A stretch of DNA of 64,000 nucleotides from Silanimonas sp. (lineage in GTDB: Bacteria > Pseudomonadota > Gammaproteobacteria > Xanthomonadales > Xanthomonadaceae): contig NZ_JAPZQK010000006.1 of NCBI RefSeq assembly GCF_027530345.1, positions 1 through 64,000 on the forward strand, given 5' to 3'. Each line of letters begins with the position of its first letter. Positions within the stretch are counted from its first letter, which is position 1. The notes under the pieces are model-generated. The model ran no database searches and had not been told where the DNA came from. It saw nothing but the letters and a program-made list of their open reading frames with translations. This document shows positions 18,967-27,651 of the stretch, piece by piece. The position numbers were made by a program, and so were the translations under genes.

Positions 18967-20361
18967 TTGGGCGTGGTGCGCCGCCGCCTCTCGCTGCAGG
19001 CGCGCCAGCTGCTGGCCGCCGGCCTCGCGCTGGTGGCGTTTCTCGGATTGACGGGTTACGCGCTCGACCGCGCCTTCACCGAAGCGGCGCTGAACAGCCA
19101 GCGCGAGCGCCTCGACAGTTTCGCGAAGGCCTACCTCGGCGGCGCGGAGACACTACGCTCCGGGGCCATCGTCATGCCGCAGACCGCGCCGGATCCGCGA
19201 TTCGATCGGCCCGGCGACGGCCTGTACGCCGTGGTGATCGGCGAGAACCTGCGTTGGGAGTCGACCTCGACGCTCGGCCGCATCCTGCCGCCGCCCGAGC
19301 CCGGCCCGCCCGGCGACCGTGGCAGGCTGGTTGGCCCGCTGCCCGTCACGGACTCGAGCGGTCGCGAGCTGCAGGTGTACCTGTATTCGATGACCAGGAT
19401 CATCGAGACGTCGCGCGACGAGATCGAACTGACCTTCGGAATCTACGAGGATGCCGGTTACGTGGCCGGACAGGTCGGGGTGTTCCGCCGCACCCTGTGG
19501 GCCTGGCTGGGCGCGGCCGCCATCGTGCTCGCGCTGGTGCAGTCCCTGGCACTGCGCTGGAGCCTTCGGCCCGTCGCCGGCGTCGAGCGGGCGCTGGCCG
19601 ATGTGCAGCAGGGCAGCGTCGCGCGGCTCGTCGACGAGCATCCGCGCGAGCTGCAGCCGTTGACCGAAAGCATCAACGCCTTGATCGATTCCGAGCGCCG
19701 CAACCTCGAGCAGGTGAGACGCACGCTCGGCGACCTCGCGCATTCGCTGAAGACGCCGCTGGCGGTGCTGCAGAGCCGCCTCGAGGCGGGGGCCGCCGGC
19801 GACGAGCTGCGCGAGGACGTGCGCACCCAGGTGCAGCGCATGAACGACATCGTCGGCTACCAGCTGTCGCGCGCGGCGCGTTCGGGCCACGTCCTTTATT
19901 CGGCGCCGCTGAAGATTGAAGGCACCGCCGAGGAGATCGTGCTCGGCCTCGAGAAGATCTACGCCACGAAGGGCGTGCTGGCCGAATTCGACATCGATGC
20001 GGCGGCGCGCTTCCACGGCGAGCTGGGTGACCTGCAGGAGCTGCTCGGCAACCTGTTGGAGAACGCCTTCAAGTGGGCGAAGCGCCGTGTGGCGCTGCAG
20101 GTGACGACGCTGCCGGCTTTGCCGGGCAAGCGCAGCGGCGTGGAGTTCGCGGTGGAGGACGACGGCCCCGGCATCGCCGAGGACCAGATCGACCGCGTGC
20201 TGCAGCGTGGCGTGCGCGGCGACGAACGCGTGCAGGGCCACGGCATCGGCCTGTCGATCGTCCAGGACATCGTCGCCGCCTACCAGGGCGTGCTCACCGT
20301 CGAGCGCTCGGCCGAGCTGGGTGGCGCGCGCTTCATGGCGAGGTTCCCGCCGCAGGGGTGA
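18967..20361 (+). CDS. phoQ: Sensor histidine kinase PhoQ
   Basis: 464 residues from TTG 18967; two GTG codons at 18973 and 18976 are alternatives. A transmembrane helix near the start and another around residues 178-198 enclose a periplasmic sensor with the linker after it. The phospho-acceptor His is in LGDLAHSLKTPLAV, the N box in NLLENAFKWAKRR, and ATP-binding glycines in EDDGPGIAE and GHGIGLSIV, all in the PhoQ style. The cognate regulator is adjacent. Confidence 0.9.
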   Translation: MGVVRRRLSLQARQLLAAGLALVAFLGLTGYALDRAFTEAALNSQRERLDSFAKAYLGGAETLRSGAIVMPQTAPDPRFDRPGDGLYAVVIGENLRWESTSTLGRILPPPEPGPPGDRGRLVGPLPVTDSSGRELQVYLYSMTRIIETSRDEIELTFGIYEDAGYVAGQVGVFRRTLWAWLGAAAIVLALVQSLALRWSLRPVAGVERALADVQQGSVARLVDEHPRELQPLTESINALIDSERRNLEQVRRTLGDLAHSLKTPLAVLQSRLEAGAAGDELREDVRTQVQRMNDIVGYQLSRAARSGHVLYSAPLKIEGTAEEIVLGLEKIYATKGVLAEFDIDAAARFHGELGDLQELLGNLLENAFKWAKRRVALQVTTLPALPGKRSGVEFAVEDDGPGIAEDQIDRVLQRGVRGDERVQGHGIGLSIVQDIVAAYQGVLTVERSAELGGARFMARFPPQG

Positions 20362-20374
20362 GGGATTCTCCGGC

Positions 20375-21193
20375 TCAGGCCGGCGTCGGATCGTCGTCGC
20401 GGTCCAGGGCCGGCGGCGGCCCGTAGAACCGCTCGAGGTGAGCCGCCACCGCCGGGAAGGCCGCGCGCAAGCGCTCCGGGTCGGTGAAGTGGTACTCGCT
20501 GCAGACGGCGAAGAACTCTTCCGGGGCTTCCGCGGCGTAGGGATCGATGGCGGGTTCGGCCTCGTCGTCGCCCGCCTCGTGGAGGGCATCGAGCTCGGCG
20601 TTCAGGGCCTCGAAGGCGGCGCCGAAATCCCGGGCCCAGTCGCGCTGCCAGTCACGCGGCAGGGGCGGCGTGCCGTCCATGACGCCGTCCAGCGCGTCGA
20701 GCTTGTGGGCCATTTCGTGGACGACGAGCTGGTAGCCCGGTTCCGGCTCGGCGATCTCGGCGTCGAGGTCGGCCCAGCTGAGCACCATCGGCCCGTGCTG
20801 CCAGCTTTCGCCTTCCCGGTCTTCGAAGCCGTCCTCGACGACTTCGAGTTCGTCCATCTCGTGTGGTGCGCCATGCCGTCCATGCTCCACCCGGAAGGCG
20901 CCGGGGTGGACGATCACTTCCGACCAACCGCGCAGGCCTGACTCGCCGATGCCGAGCAGGGGTAGGCAGGCGTGGGCGGCCAGGGCCAGCCGGTCGCCGT
21001 CGTCGAGGGTCAGGCCGTGGGCCGGGGAGATCGCCTTTCGGTCGAGGAACCGAGCCGTCAGCCCGCGCAAGCGCGCCTGACGCAGTGGGTCGAGGCCTCG
21101 AACCAAGGGGGCCCGGGCCAGCAAGGCGGCCCAGTTCGCGTCGTGGATCTCAGGAGGTGGCTTGCGCCAGCGTCGCCACCAGGCCCAGGGCAT
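20375..21193 (-). CDS. mtfA: MtfA-type zinc peptidase
   Basis: 272 residues, cytoplasmic. The gluzincin motif is VVHEMAHKLD, with a distal zinc ligand region in AAEAPEEFFAVCSEYHF. In E. coli MtfA binds the repressor Mlc and has peptidase activity; whether this organism has Mlc is not visible. Converges on phoQ, 13 bases away. Confidence 0.88.
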   Translation of the reverse strand: MPWAWWRRWRKPPPEIHDANWAALLARAPLVRGLDPLRQARLRGLTARFLDRKAISPAHGLTLDDGDRLALAAHACLPLLGIGESGLRGWSEVIVHPGAFRVEHGRHGAPHEMDELEVVEDGFEDREGESWQHGPMVLSWADLDAEIAEPEPGYQLVVHEMAHKLDALDGVMDGTPPLPRDWQRDWARDFGAAFEALNAELDALHEAGDDEAEPAIDPYAAEAPEEFFAVCSEYHFTDPERLRAAFPAVAAHLERFYGPPPALDRDDDPTPA

Positions 21194-21211
21194 GCCGGTG
21201 CGCGGCGTGGG

Positions 21212-21487
21212 TCAGCGGAACATGCCCGGCAGCAGGCGGTTCCAGCGCGGCGTGGCGGTACGCACGCTGCCCGGGCTGCGCGCGCTGGCCGTACGGGTCG
21301 GCGCAGCCTCGGCATGGCGCGCCGGGGCGTCGGTCGGTGCCGCGGCCTCGGCGGCCGGCGCGGCGGCCGGCTTGGCATCGCAGGCGCTCCGCGCTTCGGC
21401 GGCGGGCGCTTCCGCCACCGCTTCGGCGGCAATGCCGGCCATCGGCAGGGCCAGCAGGGCGAGCGACAGGAGGGCGGCGCGGATCAT
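21212..21487 (-). CDS. Small secreted Ala-rich protein upstream of mtfA
   Basis: 91 residues from ATG 21487; GGAAA precedes it. A signal peptide is visible (ALLSLALLALPMAGIAAEA). The mature part is Ala/Pro/Thr-rich and probably unstructured, ending in a conserved-looking WNRLLPGMFR. No function is recognised. Lies 18 bases ahead of mtfA on the same strand. Confidence 0.5.
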   Translation of the reverse strand: MIRAALLSLALLALPMAGIAAEAVAEAPAAEARSACDAKPAAAPAAEAAAPTDAPARHAEAAPTRTASARSPGSVRTATPRWNRLLPGMFR

Positions 21488-21651
21488 GGCGGTTTCCGTA
21501 GGGGGTAGGCCCGGAGAGAGATGCGGTACCGGGCAAACGCGTCGCAGGATCATACGCCGCCAGTGAAGGCCACGCATGGGAGCGCCTTGCCAGCCGCCCA
21601 TGCTGTCGCGCAGCATGCCGAACCGTGGGGAGTTCCCCCAGACTCCGGCGT

Positions 21652-23502
21652 ATGTCCGCGACCACGCCCTTCGCTTCCCCGCTGCCGCCAGCCGGCCCCA
21701 TCCGCGCCGCCGCCCTGCGCCACGCGCTGATTGCCGGCGTGCGCCGGGTCATCGCCCGCCGTGACGCGCTGAACAAGATCAACGTGTTCCCCGTGCCCGA
21801 TGGCGACACCGGCAACAACCTCGCCCTGACGCTGAGCACGGTGCTCACCGGTGCGCTGCAGCGTCGGGCCGGCGGCGTGGGCCGCCTGCTGCGTCGGGTC
21901 GGCGACGAGGCCATCGACGGGGCGCGCGGAAACTCCGGCGCCATCCTCGCGCAGTTCTTCAGCGGATTGGCTGATGCCGTCGGTTCGCGGGCTTCGCTCG
22001 ACCGTCGCGGCCTCGCCGAGGCGGCCCGTGCCGCGTCACGCTCCGCGCGCTCGGCGATGGCCGATCCGAAGGAAGGCACGATGATCAGCGTGATCCATGC
22101 CTTCGCCGAGGCGCTGGCGCACGCGGCCGAGCAGGGCGAGCGGCAAGAGCTGCGGGCGTGGTTCGAATCGGCGCTGGCGCAGGCGCGCATCGCCCTCCAG
22201 CGCACGCCCGACCAATTGCCGGTGCTGCGCAAGGCCGGCGTGGTCGATGCCGGCGCACAGGGTTTCGTCGACCTGCTGGAAGGTATCGGTGATTTCCTGG
22301 CGCGGCGCGGGGCATCGGGCCCTGCCGACGGTGCCGACGATCGCTCCGATCTCGATATCGGCGATGTCCACGATGCGCTGCACGCCGAACTGGACGACAT
22401 CGATCCGCGCCACCGCTGGTGCACGGAATGCCTGCTGGTCGGCGAGGGCCTCGACCGTGCGGGGCTGCAGGCGGCGATGTCCGACCTCGGCGCCGACTGC
22501 GTCGTCGTCGCCGGCGGCGCGCATCGCGTGAAGGTGCACGCGCACGTCGCGCGGCCCTCGGCGATGTTCGAGGCGCTGGGCCGCTTTGGCCGCGTCGAAT
22601 CGACGAAGGCCGACGACATGCTGGCGCAGGCGCGCACGGCCAGTGCGCCGGGCGGTTGCGTGGTCGTGACCGACAGTTCCGCCGACCTGCCGGATGGCCT
22701 CGCGGATGCCCTCAACCTGCACGTCATCCCGCTGCGGGTGAACTTCGGCGAGCAGGACTACCTCGATCGCGTCGGCATCAGTCCCGCCGAGTTCTACGCG
22801 CGGCTGCGCCACGAGCACCTGCTGCCGCGCACCAGCCAGCCGCCCGTGGGCGATTTCCGCCGGCAGTTCGATTTCCTGCTCTCGCACCATGCCGAGGTCG
22901 TCTACATCGGGCTGTCGCGCGCTGTGTCGGGCACCCTGCAGGCGGCCGAGGCGGCCGCGCAGCGTGGTGATGCGTCCCGAACCCACGTGTTCGACACCGC
23001 GAATGCCGCGGGCGGGCAGGCCTTGCTCGCCATCGCCGCCGCCGAGAAGGCCGCGACGGGCGCCGCCGCGGCCGAGGTGCTCGCGCATGTGGCCGCGCTG
23101 AAGCCGAAGACGCTCACCTTCGCTCTGGCCCGCGACATCCGCCACGCCGTGCGCGGTGGTCGCGTGCCGCGCTGGGCCGGATGGATCGCTTCGGTGCTGC
23201 GCGCTACGCCCATCGCCAGGGTCGTTCCCGAGGGGCGGCTCAAGCCCTGCGCCGCGCTGTTCGGTGAGACGCGTGCCCCGGAGCGCTTCGCGGCGTATGT
23301 CGCGAAGCAGGTACCTGCCGGCACGCGCTGGCGCCTGATCGTCGGCCATTGCGACGCGGCCGATGACGCCGCGGCGCTGCTCGCCTCGCTGAAGGCGCGC
23401 CTCGACATCGCCGAGGGCTGGCTGGTGGAAACCGGCCCCGCGGTCGGCGCGCATGCCGGCCCCGGGGCGCTGGTCGCCTGCCTGCAGCCGGTGGCGCTGT
23501 GA
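21652..23502 (+). CDS. Fused fatty acid kinase: FakA (DhaL + middle) joined to FakB (DegV)
   Basis: 616 residues with three parts. Residues about 18-210 are a DhaL-type nucleotide domain with NVFPVPDGDTGNNL and GARGNSGAILAQ. About 250-335 is the FakA middle domain (RWCTECLL, HRVKVHAHVARP). About 338-616 is a DegV/FakB fatty-acid-binding domain (VVTDSSADLP, RTSQPPVGDF, GLSRAVSGTLQ). In Firmicutes FakA and FakB are separate proteins that make acyl-phosphate from free fatty acids. Here they are one chain, replacing the usual FakA C-terminal domain. The next gene, plsY, uses acyl-phosphate. The gene starts the operon. Confidence 0.85.
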   Translation: MSATTPFASPLPPAGPIRAAALRHALIAGVRRVIARRDALNKINVFPVPDGDTGNNLALTLSTVLTGALQRRAGGVGRLLRRVGDEAIDGARGNSGAILAQFFSGLADAVGSRASLDRRGLAEAARAASRSARSAMADPKEGTMISVIHAFAEALAHAAEQGERQELRAWFESALAQARIALQRTPDQLPVLRKAGVVDAGAQGFVDLLEGIGDFLARRGASGPADGADDRSDLDIGDVHDALHAELDDIDPRHRWCTECLLVGEGLDRAGLQAAMSDLGADCVVVAGGAHRVKVHAHVARPSAMFEALGRFGRVESTKADDMLAQARTASAPGGCVVVTDSSADLPDGLADALNLHVIPLRVNFGEQDYLDRVGISPAEFYARLRHEHLLPRTSQPPVGDFRRQFDFLLSHHAEVVYIGLSRAVSGTLQAAEAAAQRGDASRTHVFDTANAAGGQALLAIAAAEKAATGAAAAEVLAHVAALKPKTLTFALARDIRHAVRGGRVPRWAGWIASVLRATPIARVVPEGRLKPCAALFGETRAPERFAAYVAKQVPAGTRWRLIVGHCDAADDAAALLASLKARLDIAEGWLVETGPAVGAHAGPGALVACLQPVAL

Positions 23503-24128
23503 GCCTCGCGACGATGCTCGCGGCCGGCGCCGCGGCCTACCTGCTGGGTTCCATTTCCGGAAGCCTGTGGCTCGGCAAGCTGCGCGGTGTGGACATCCGC
23601 ACGCAAGGCAGCGGCAATGCCGGCGGCACCAATGCCTTCCGAACGCAGGGTTGGGCCTTCGCGCTCGGCACTGTGCTGATCGATATCGGCAAGGGTGTGG
23701 CCGCGGTGGCGCTGATGCGCTGGGCCGGTGGCGATGTGCTGCTGCAGATGCTGGGCGCGCTCCTCGCCGTGGCCGGCCACGTGTGGCCGGTGTTCCACGG
23801 CTTCCGGGGTGGCAAGGGCGCGGCCACGCTGGTGGGCGGCCTCGCGTTGCTGTGGCCGATGGCGCTGTTGCCGCTGCTGGGCGTCTGGTTCCTGGTGTTG
23901 CTGTCGACCGGCTACGTCGGGCTGGCGACCGTGCTGGCCGGGGTCGCCTTGCCGCTGTGGGCGCTGCTGGAAGGCCGCGACAGCGCGTGGCTGGGCTTCG
24001 CCGTGGCGGTGGCCATCCTTCTCGCGTGGACGCATCGCGCCAACCTGCAGCGGCTGCGTGCCGGCAACGAGCACCGCTTCGAGAAGGCGCGGGTCCTCGC
24101 GCGACTGTGGGCGCGCCCCGATGCCTGA
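23499..24128 (+). CDS. plsY: Glycerol-3-phosphate acyltransferase PlsY
   Basis: 209 residues, several membrane helices. Acylates glycerol-3-phosphate with acyl-phosphate to start phospholipid synthesis. The signatures are GSGNAGGTNAFR (motif 1) and GHVWPVFHGFRGGKGAATLVGG (motif 2). Its GTG start overlaps the previous stop (GTGA), so it is coupled to the fatty acid kinase, the expected source of acyl-phosphate. The stop region overlaps birA by 8 bases. Confidence 0.93.
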   Translation: MSLATMLAAGAAAYLLGSISGSLWLGKLRGVDIRTQGSGNAGGTNAFRTQGWAFALGTVLIDIGKGVAAVALMRWAGGDVLLQMLGALLAVAGHVWPVFHGFRGGKGAATLVGGLALLWPMALLPLLGVWFLVLLSTGYVGLATVLAGVALPLWALLEGRDSAWLGFAVAVAILLAWTHRANLQRLRAGNEHRFEKARVLARLWARPDA

Positions 24129-24891
24129 GGCGTTCGGCGAGCGCGACCTCGCCCTCGATGAGGCGGCGCTCGGCGAACTGGCCGGGCTCCATCACGCCGA
24201 CACCGTCGATTCGACGCAGGACTGGGCGCTGCGCAGCCCGTTGCCCGCCCGAGGCGCGGCGGTGTTCGTCGCCGACCGCCAGTCGGCGGGTCGCGGACGG
24301 CGGGGGCGCGCGTGGCAGACCGATCCCGAAGGCGCGCTGGCCTTCACTGTGCTGCGTCGCTTCGCGCTGCCGCCGATGCGGCTCGCGCCGCTCGGGCCCG
24401 CCGTCGGCGTGGCGGTGGCGCGCGCCCTGCACGATGCCGGCGCCTCGGGCCTGCGCCTGAAGTGGCCGAACGACCTCGTCGTCGACGACGCCAAGCTGGC
24501 CGGCCTGCTCATCGAAGCCCGCGGCGAGGCCGTGGCCATCGGCATCGGCCTGAACCTGGCGGTTGATGCCGTGCCCGGCGTCGAACAACCGTGGACCGAC
24601 CTGCGTCGCGCCGGCGTGGCCGACGTCGCGCGCCCTCGCATCCTCGGCGTCGTGCTGCGTGCCCTGCTGCCGGCGCTCGCCGAATTCGAGCGCGAGGGCT
24701 TCGCCGCCTTCGCCGAGGATTGGGCGCGCTTCGATGCGCTGGCCGGGAGGCCGGTGCGCGTGCTCGCGGGCGAGCGCGTCGAGGACGGTGTGGCGATCGG
24801 CATCGACGCGGGTGGAGGCCTGCGCGTGCGCCATGCCGATGGCGATCGCGTGCACCACGCCGGCGAGGTGAGCGTCCGTGTGGCTGCTTGA
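24121..24891 (+). CDS. birA: Biotin-protein ligase without DNA-binding domain
   Basis: 256 residues. Attaches biotin to the acetyl-CoA carboxylase carrier. The biotinyl-AMP loop is GRGRRGRAW, followed by LKWPNDLVVD and KLAGLLIE. The N-terminal helix-turn-helix of the bifunctional E. coli BirA is absent, so it cannot act as a repressor in that way. It overlaps plsY and coaX. Confidence 0.93.
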   Translation: MPEAFGERDLALDEAALGELAGLHHADTVDSTQDWALRSPLPARGAAVFVADRQSAGRGRRGRAWQTDPEGALAFTVLRRFALPPMRLAPLGPAVGVAVARALHDAGASGLRLKWPNDLVVDDAKLAGLLIEARGEAVAIGIGLNLAVDAVPGVEQPWTDLRRAGVADVARPRILGVVLRALLPALAEFEREGFAAFAEDWARFDALAGRPVRVLAGERVEDGVAIGIDAGGGLRVRHADGDRVHHAGEVSVRVAA

Positions 24892-25633
24892 CCTCGGCAA
24901 CACGCGGCTGAAGCTGGCCCGTGCTGACGCCTCGGGCCTCGGCCCCGTGACGGCCCTGGCCCATGGCGACGCCGGCTTCGATGCCGCCCTCCGCGACGTA
25001 TTGGGCCAAGGCGCGCCGGGTGAGGCCGCGTGGCTGGCCAGCGTCGCCCCAGAGGCCGTCCGCCAGCGCGTCGAGGGGGCGCTCGATGCCCGTGGCCTGC
25101 GACCACAGCGCGCCGTCACGCGCACCGAGTGCGCGGGCGTGCGTATCGCGTACGCCGACCCCGGGCGTCTGGGCGTCGATCGCTTCCTCGCCCTGCTGGC
25201 TGCGCGGGACCTCGGCGGCGACCAGCTGGTGGTGAGCTTCGGCAGCGCGATCACCGTCGATCTCCTCGACGCCCGGGGAATCCACCACGGTGGCCTCATC
25301 GGGATCGCCCCCGCGCATGCGCGCCAAGCCTTGGCGGCGCGGTTTCCGGCGCTGGATCGTGGTGACGCGCCCACGCCAGCCGCCGTGGCTTTCGGTGCCG
25401 ATACCCCCGCTGCCGTCGCCGCCGGCGCGCGCGGGCAGGCCCTCGGCCTCGTCCTCGCTGCATGGGACGACGCCTGCGCCGCGCTGGGTCGACCGCCGTC
25501 CCTGCTGGTTGGTGGCGGCGATGCAGCGGCGTTCGCCGATGCCCTGGCGAGACGCCTGTCCACCAGAGTCGTTCATCACGAAGCGATGGTGCTCGAAGGG
25601 CTGCGCGTCTACGCCCGGACGGTGGCGGACTGA
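24878..25633 (+). CDS. coaX: Type III pantothenate kinase
   Basis: 251 residues from a GTG 14 bases inside birA. Phosphorylates pantothenate, the first CoA step. An ASKHA fold is seen in LLDLGNTRLK, DRFLALLAAR, VVSFGSAITVD and GIHHGGLIGIAPAHA. CoaX forms are not feedback-inhibited by CoA in characterised species. Confidence 0.92.
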   Translation: MWLLDLGNTRLKLARADASGLGPVTALAHGDAGFDAALRDVLGQGAPGEAAWLASVAPEAVRQRVEGALDARGLRPQRAVTRTECAGVRIAYADPGRLGVDRFLALLAARDLGGDQLVVSFGSAITVDLLDARGIHHGGLIGIAPAHARQALAARFPALDRGDAPTPAAVAFGADTPAAVAAGARGQALGLVLAAWDDACAALGRPPSLLVGGGDAAAFADALARRLSTRVVHHEAMVLEGLRVYARTVAD

Positions 25634-25678
25634 CACCGCCACGCGCGGAGGCCCGCGTCGCGCGGCTACACTGCGCGC

Positions 25679-26332
25679 ATGCTTTCGCGCGGTGCCCTGA
25701 TCATCCTGCTGTGCCTCAACGTCGCGGCGGCCCTCTGGTGGGGGCTGCATGTGCCGTCGCACGCGGCCGCGCTGCCGGCCATCCAGCCCGGCGTACCGGG
25801 CCTCACCCTTTTGGCCGAAGCCGAACCTGATTCGCTGCCCGCCTCGGCGGAGCTGGCCGTGGCGCCCACCCGCATGGACGCCGCCATGGCCTGCCTCTCG
25901 GTTGGCCCGTTCGACACGCCCTCGGCCCTGCGCCGAGCGGTCGATGTGCTGGGTGCGAGCGTCGGCAAGCTGCAGTACCGCGAAGCGCAGGTCCAGAGTT
26001 CACGCGGCTGGCGCGTTTACGTGCCCGCGGCCGCCACCCGCCGCGACGCCTTGGCGAAGGCGCGCGCGCTGGCCGGGCAGGGCATCCGCGACTACTACGT
26101 CGTGACCGCCGGACCGGGCGAGAACACCGTCTCGCTCGGCCTGTTCCGCGAGCAGCAGAACGCCGAGGCCCGTCTCGCGGAAGTGAAGGCGCTGGGCATC
26201 GATGCGGTCATGGAGACCGCCAGCGAGGATCGCCAGCAGTGGTGGCTCGAGATCGCGGTCGCCGCCGACTACGACTGGCGCACGCCGCTGGGCGCAGGCA
26301 ACTGGCAGGCCCGTCCGATTCCCTGTTTCTGA
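25679..26332 (+). CDS. SPOR-domain membrane protein
   Basis: 217 residues. One N-terminal membrane segment (ALIILLCLNVAAALWWG), then a periplasmic region with two SPOR-like stretches (GPFDTPSALRRAVDVLG and VSLGLFREQQNAEARLAEVKALGI). SPOR domains bind denuded peptidoglycan at the division site. It is the last gene of the fatty acid kinase-coaX cluster, 45 bases after coaX. Confidence 0.75.
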   Translation: MLSRGALIILLCLNVAAALWWGLHVPSHAAALPAIQPGVPGLTLLAEAEPDSLPASAELAVAPTRMDAAMACLSVGPFDTPSALRRAVDVLGASVGKLQYREAQVQSSRGWRVYVPAAATRRDALAKARALAGQGIRDYYVVTAGPGENTVSLGLFREQQNAEARLAEVKALGIDAVMETASEDRQQWWLEIAVAADYDWRTPLGAGNWQARPIPCF

Positions 26333-26372
26333 TCGCCGTGTCGCTGGGCTGGTTTACACTGCGCGCCCCAGC

Positions 26373-26448
26373 GCCGGCATAGCTCAGCTGGTAGAGCAAC
26401 CGCCTTGTAAGCGGTAGGTCGTCCGTTCGATTCGGACTGTCGGCACCA
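26373..26448 (+). tRNA. tRNA-Thr(TGT)
   Basis: 76 bases with a cloverleaf. The acceptor stem GCCGGCA pairs with TGTCGGC (one G-U). The anticodon loop CTTGTAA gives anticodon TGT (bases 26406-26408), and the T arm is GTCCG-TTCGATT-CGGAC. CCA is encoded. A TACACT box lies upstream. Confidence 0.95.
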
Positions 26449-26502
26449 CCTCCGCCGTAAGCGCCGTCCGGCCGAACGACGACGCAGCACGAAGGAGTGA
26501 GC

Positions 26503-27423
26503 ATGAGTCGTTTTCCGACCGTCGCGCTGATTGGCGCACCCACCGACATCGGCGCCGGCCACCGCGGTGCCGTGATGGGCCCCGAGGCCCTGCGCGTCGC
26601 CCGCATTGCCGAGGCCCTGCGCGAGCGCGGCGTCACCGTCGAAGACCGCGGCAACCTGACCGGCCCGATGAATCCGTGGCTGCCGCCGTTGAACGGCTAC
26701 CGCCACCTGCCGCAGGTGGTGGAATGGAACCTGGCCGCGATGCATGCCGTGGAGGCCGAGCTCGACGCGGGCAACCTGCCGGTGCTTTTGGGGGGTGACC
26801 ACTGCCTCGGCCTCGGCAGCATCACCGCGGTCGCGCGCTGGTGCCGGCGCGTGGGCAAGAAGCTGCGCGTGATCTGGCTCGACGCGCATGCCGACTTCAA
26901 CACCTCCGAGGTCACGCCCTCCGGCAACGTCCACGGCATGCCGGTGGCCTGCCTCTGCGGCCTCGGCCCGAAGGAGCTCACGCACCTTGGCGGCAGCGCG
27001 CCGGCGATCACGCCCGATGTCGTGCGCCAGATCGGCATCCGCTCCGTCGACGAGGGCGAGAAGAAACTGGTGAAGGAATACGGCCTCGACATCTACGACA
27101 TGCGCTACATCGACGAGGTCGGCATGAAGCGCGCCATGGACGAGGCGCTGGCCGGCATCGATGCCGACACCCACGTGCACGTGAGCTTCGATGTCGACTT
27201 CCTCGACCCGGGCATCGCTCCGGGTGTCGGCACCACGGTGCCGGGCGGCCCGAACTACCGCGAGGCCCAACTGGTCATGGAGATGATCGCCGACACGGGC
27301 CGGATGGGTTCGCTCGACATCGTCGAGCTGAACCCCGCCTTCGACAAGCAGAACAAGACCGCGCGACTCGCGGTGGACCTCGTCGAGAGCCTGTTCGGCA
27401 AGTCCACCCTGATGCGCGATTGA
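26503..27423 (+). CDS. rocF: Arginase
   Basis: 306 residues. Hydrolyses arginine to ornithine and urea using two Mn2+. The metal sites are GGDHCLGLGS, WLDAHADFNTSE and SFDVDFLDP. AAGGAG is 5 bases before the ATG at 26503; a GTG six bases earlier is unlikely. It follows the tRNA by 54 bases. Confidence 0.93.
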   Translation: MSRFPTVALIGAPTDIGAGHRGAVMGPEALRVARIAEALRERGVTVEDRGNLTGPMNPWLPPLNGYRHLPQVVEWNLAAMHAVEAELDAGNLPVLLGGDHCLGLGSITAVARWCRRVGKKLRVIWLDAHADFNTSEVTPSGNVHGMPVACLCGLGPKELTHLGGSAPAITPDVVRQIGIRSVDEGEKKLVKEYGLDIYDMRYIDEVGMKRAMDEALAGIDADTHVHVSFDVDFLDPGIAPGVGTTVPGGPNYREAQLVMEMIADTGRMGSLDIVELNPAFDKQNKTARLAVDLVESLFGKSTLMRD

Positions 27424-27506
27424 GTCGGGGGGACGTGCCCCGTCCGCCCCTCCGCCTTCACCCGCCCCGAGGCTAGACTTCGACCACCGTCACAAGGACT
27501 CCTGCC

Positions 27507-27644
27507 ATGAAGATCCGCCTGTTCACCGTCGCCGCCCTGGCCCTCTTGGCCCTCACTGCCTGCAACACGATCTCCGGGATCGGCAAGGACGTGAAGAAGG
27601 CCGGCGAGGTGGTCACCCGCGAAGCCGAGGAAGCCAAGAACTGA
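27507..27644 (+). CDS. Entericidin-like small lipoprotein
   Basis: 45 residues, a small peptide. MKIRLFTVAALALLALTACNTI has a signal with the lipobox LTAC. The mature part ISGIGKDVKKAGEVVTREAEE is the short amphipathic helix of the EcnA/EcnB family. E. coli entericidins form an antidote/toxin-like pair; only one copy is seen here. The ATG at 27507 has AAGGA upstream. Confidence 0.75.
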   Translation: MKIRLFTVAALALLALTACNTISGIGKDVKKAGEVVTREAEEAKN

Positions 27645-27651
27645 GGCCGGC

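Noticed and set aside
22036-25563. A 1175-codon open frame on the minus strand
   Set aside because: It lies opposite the fatty acid kinase, plsY, birA and coaX genes and has the composition of a shadow frame in GC-rich DNA, with no domains.
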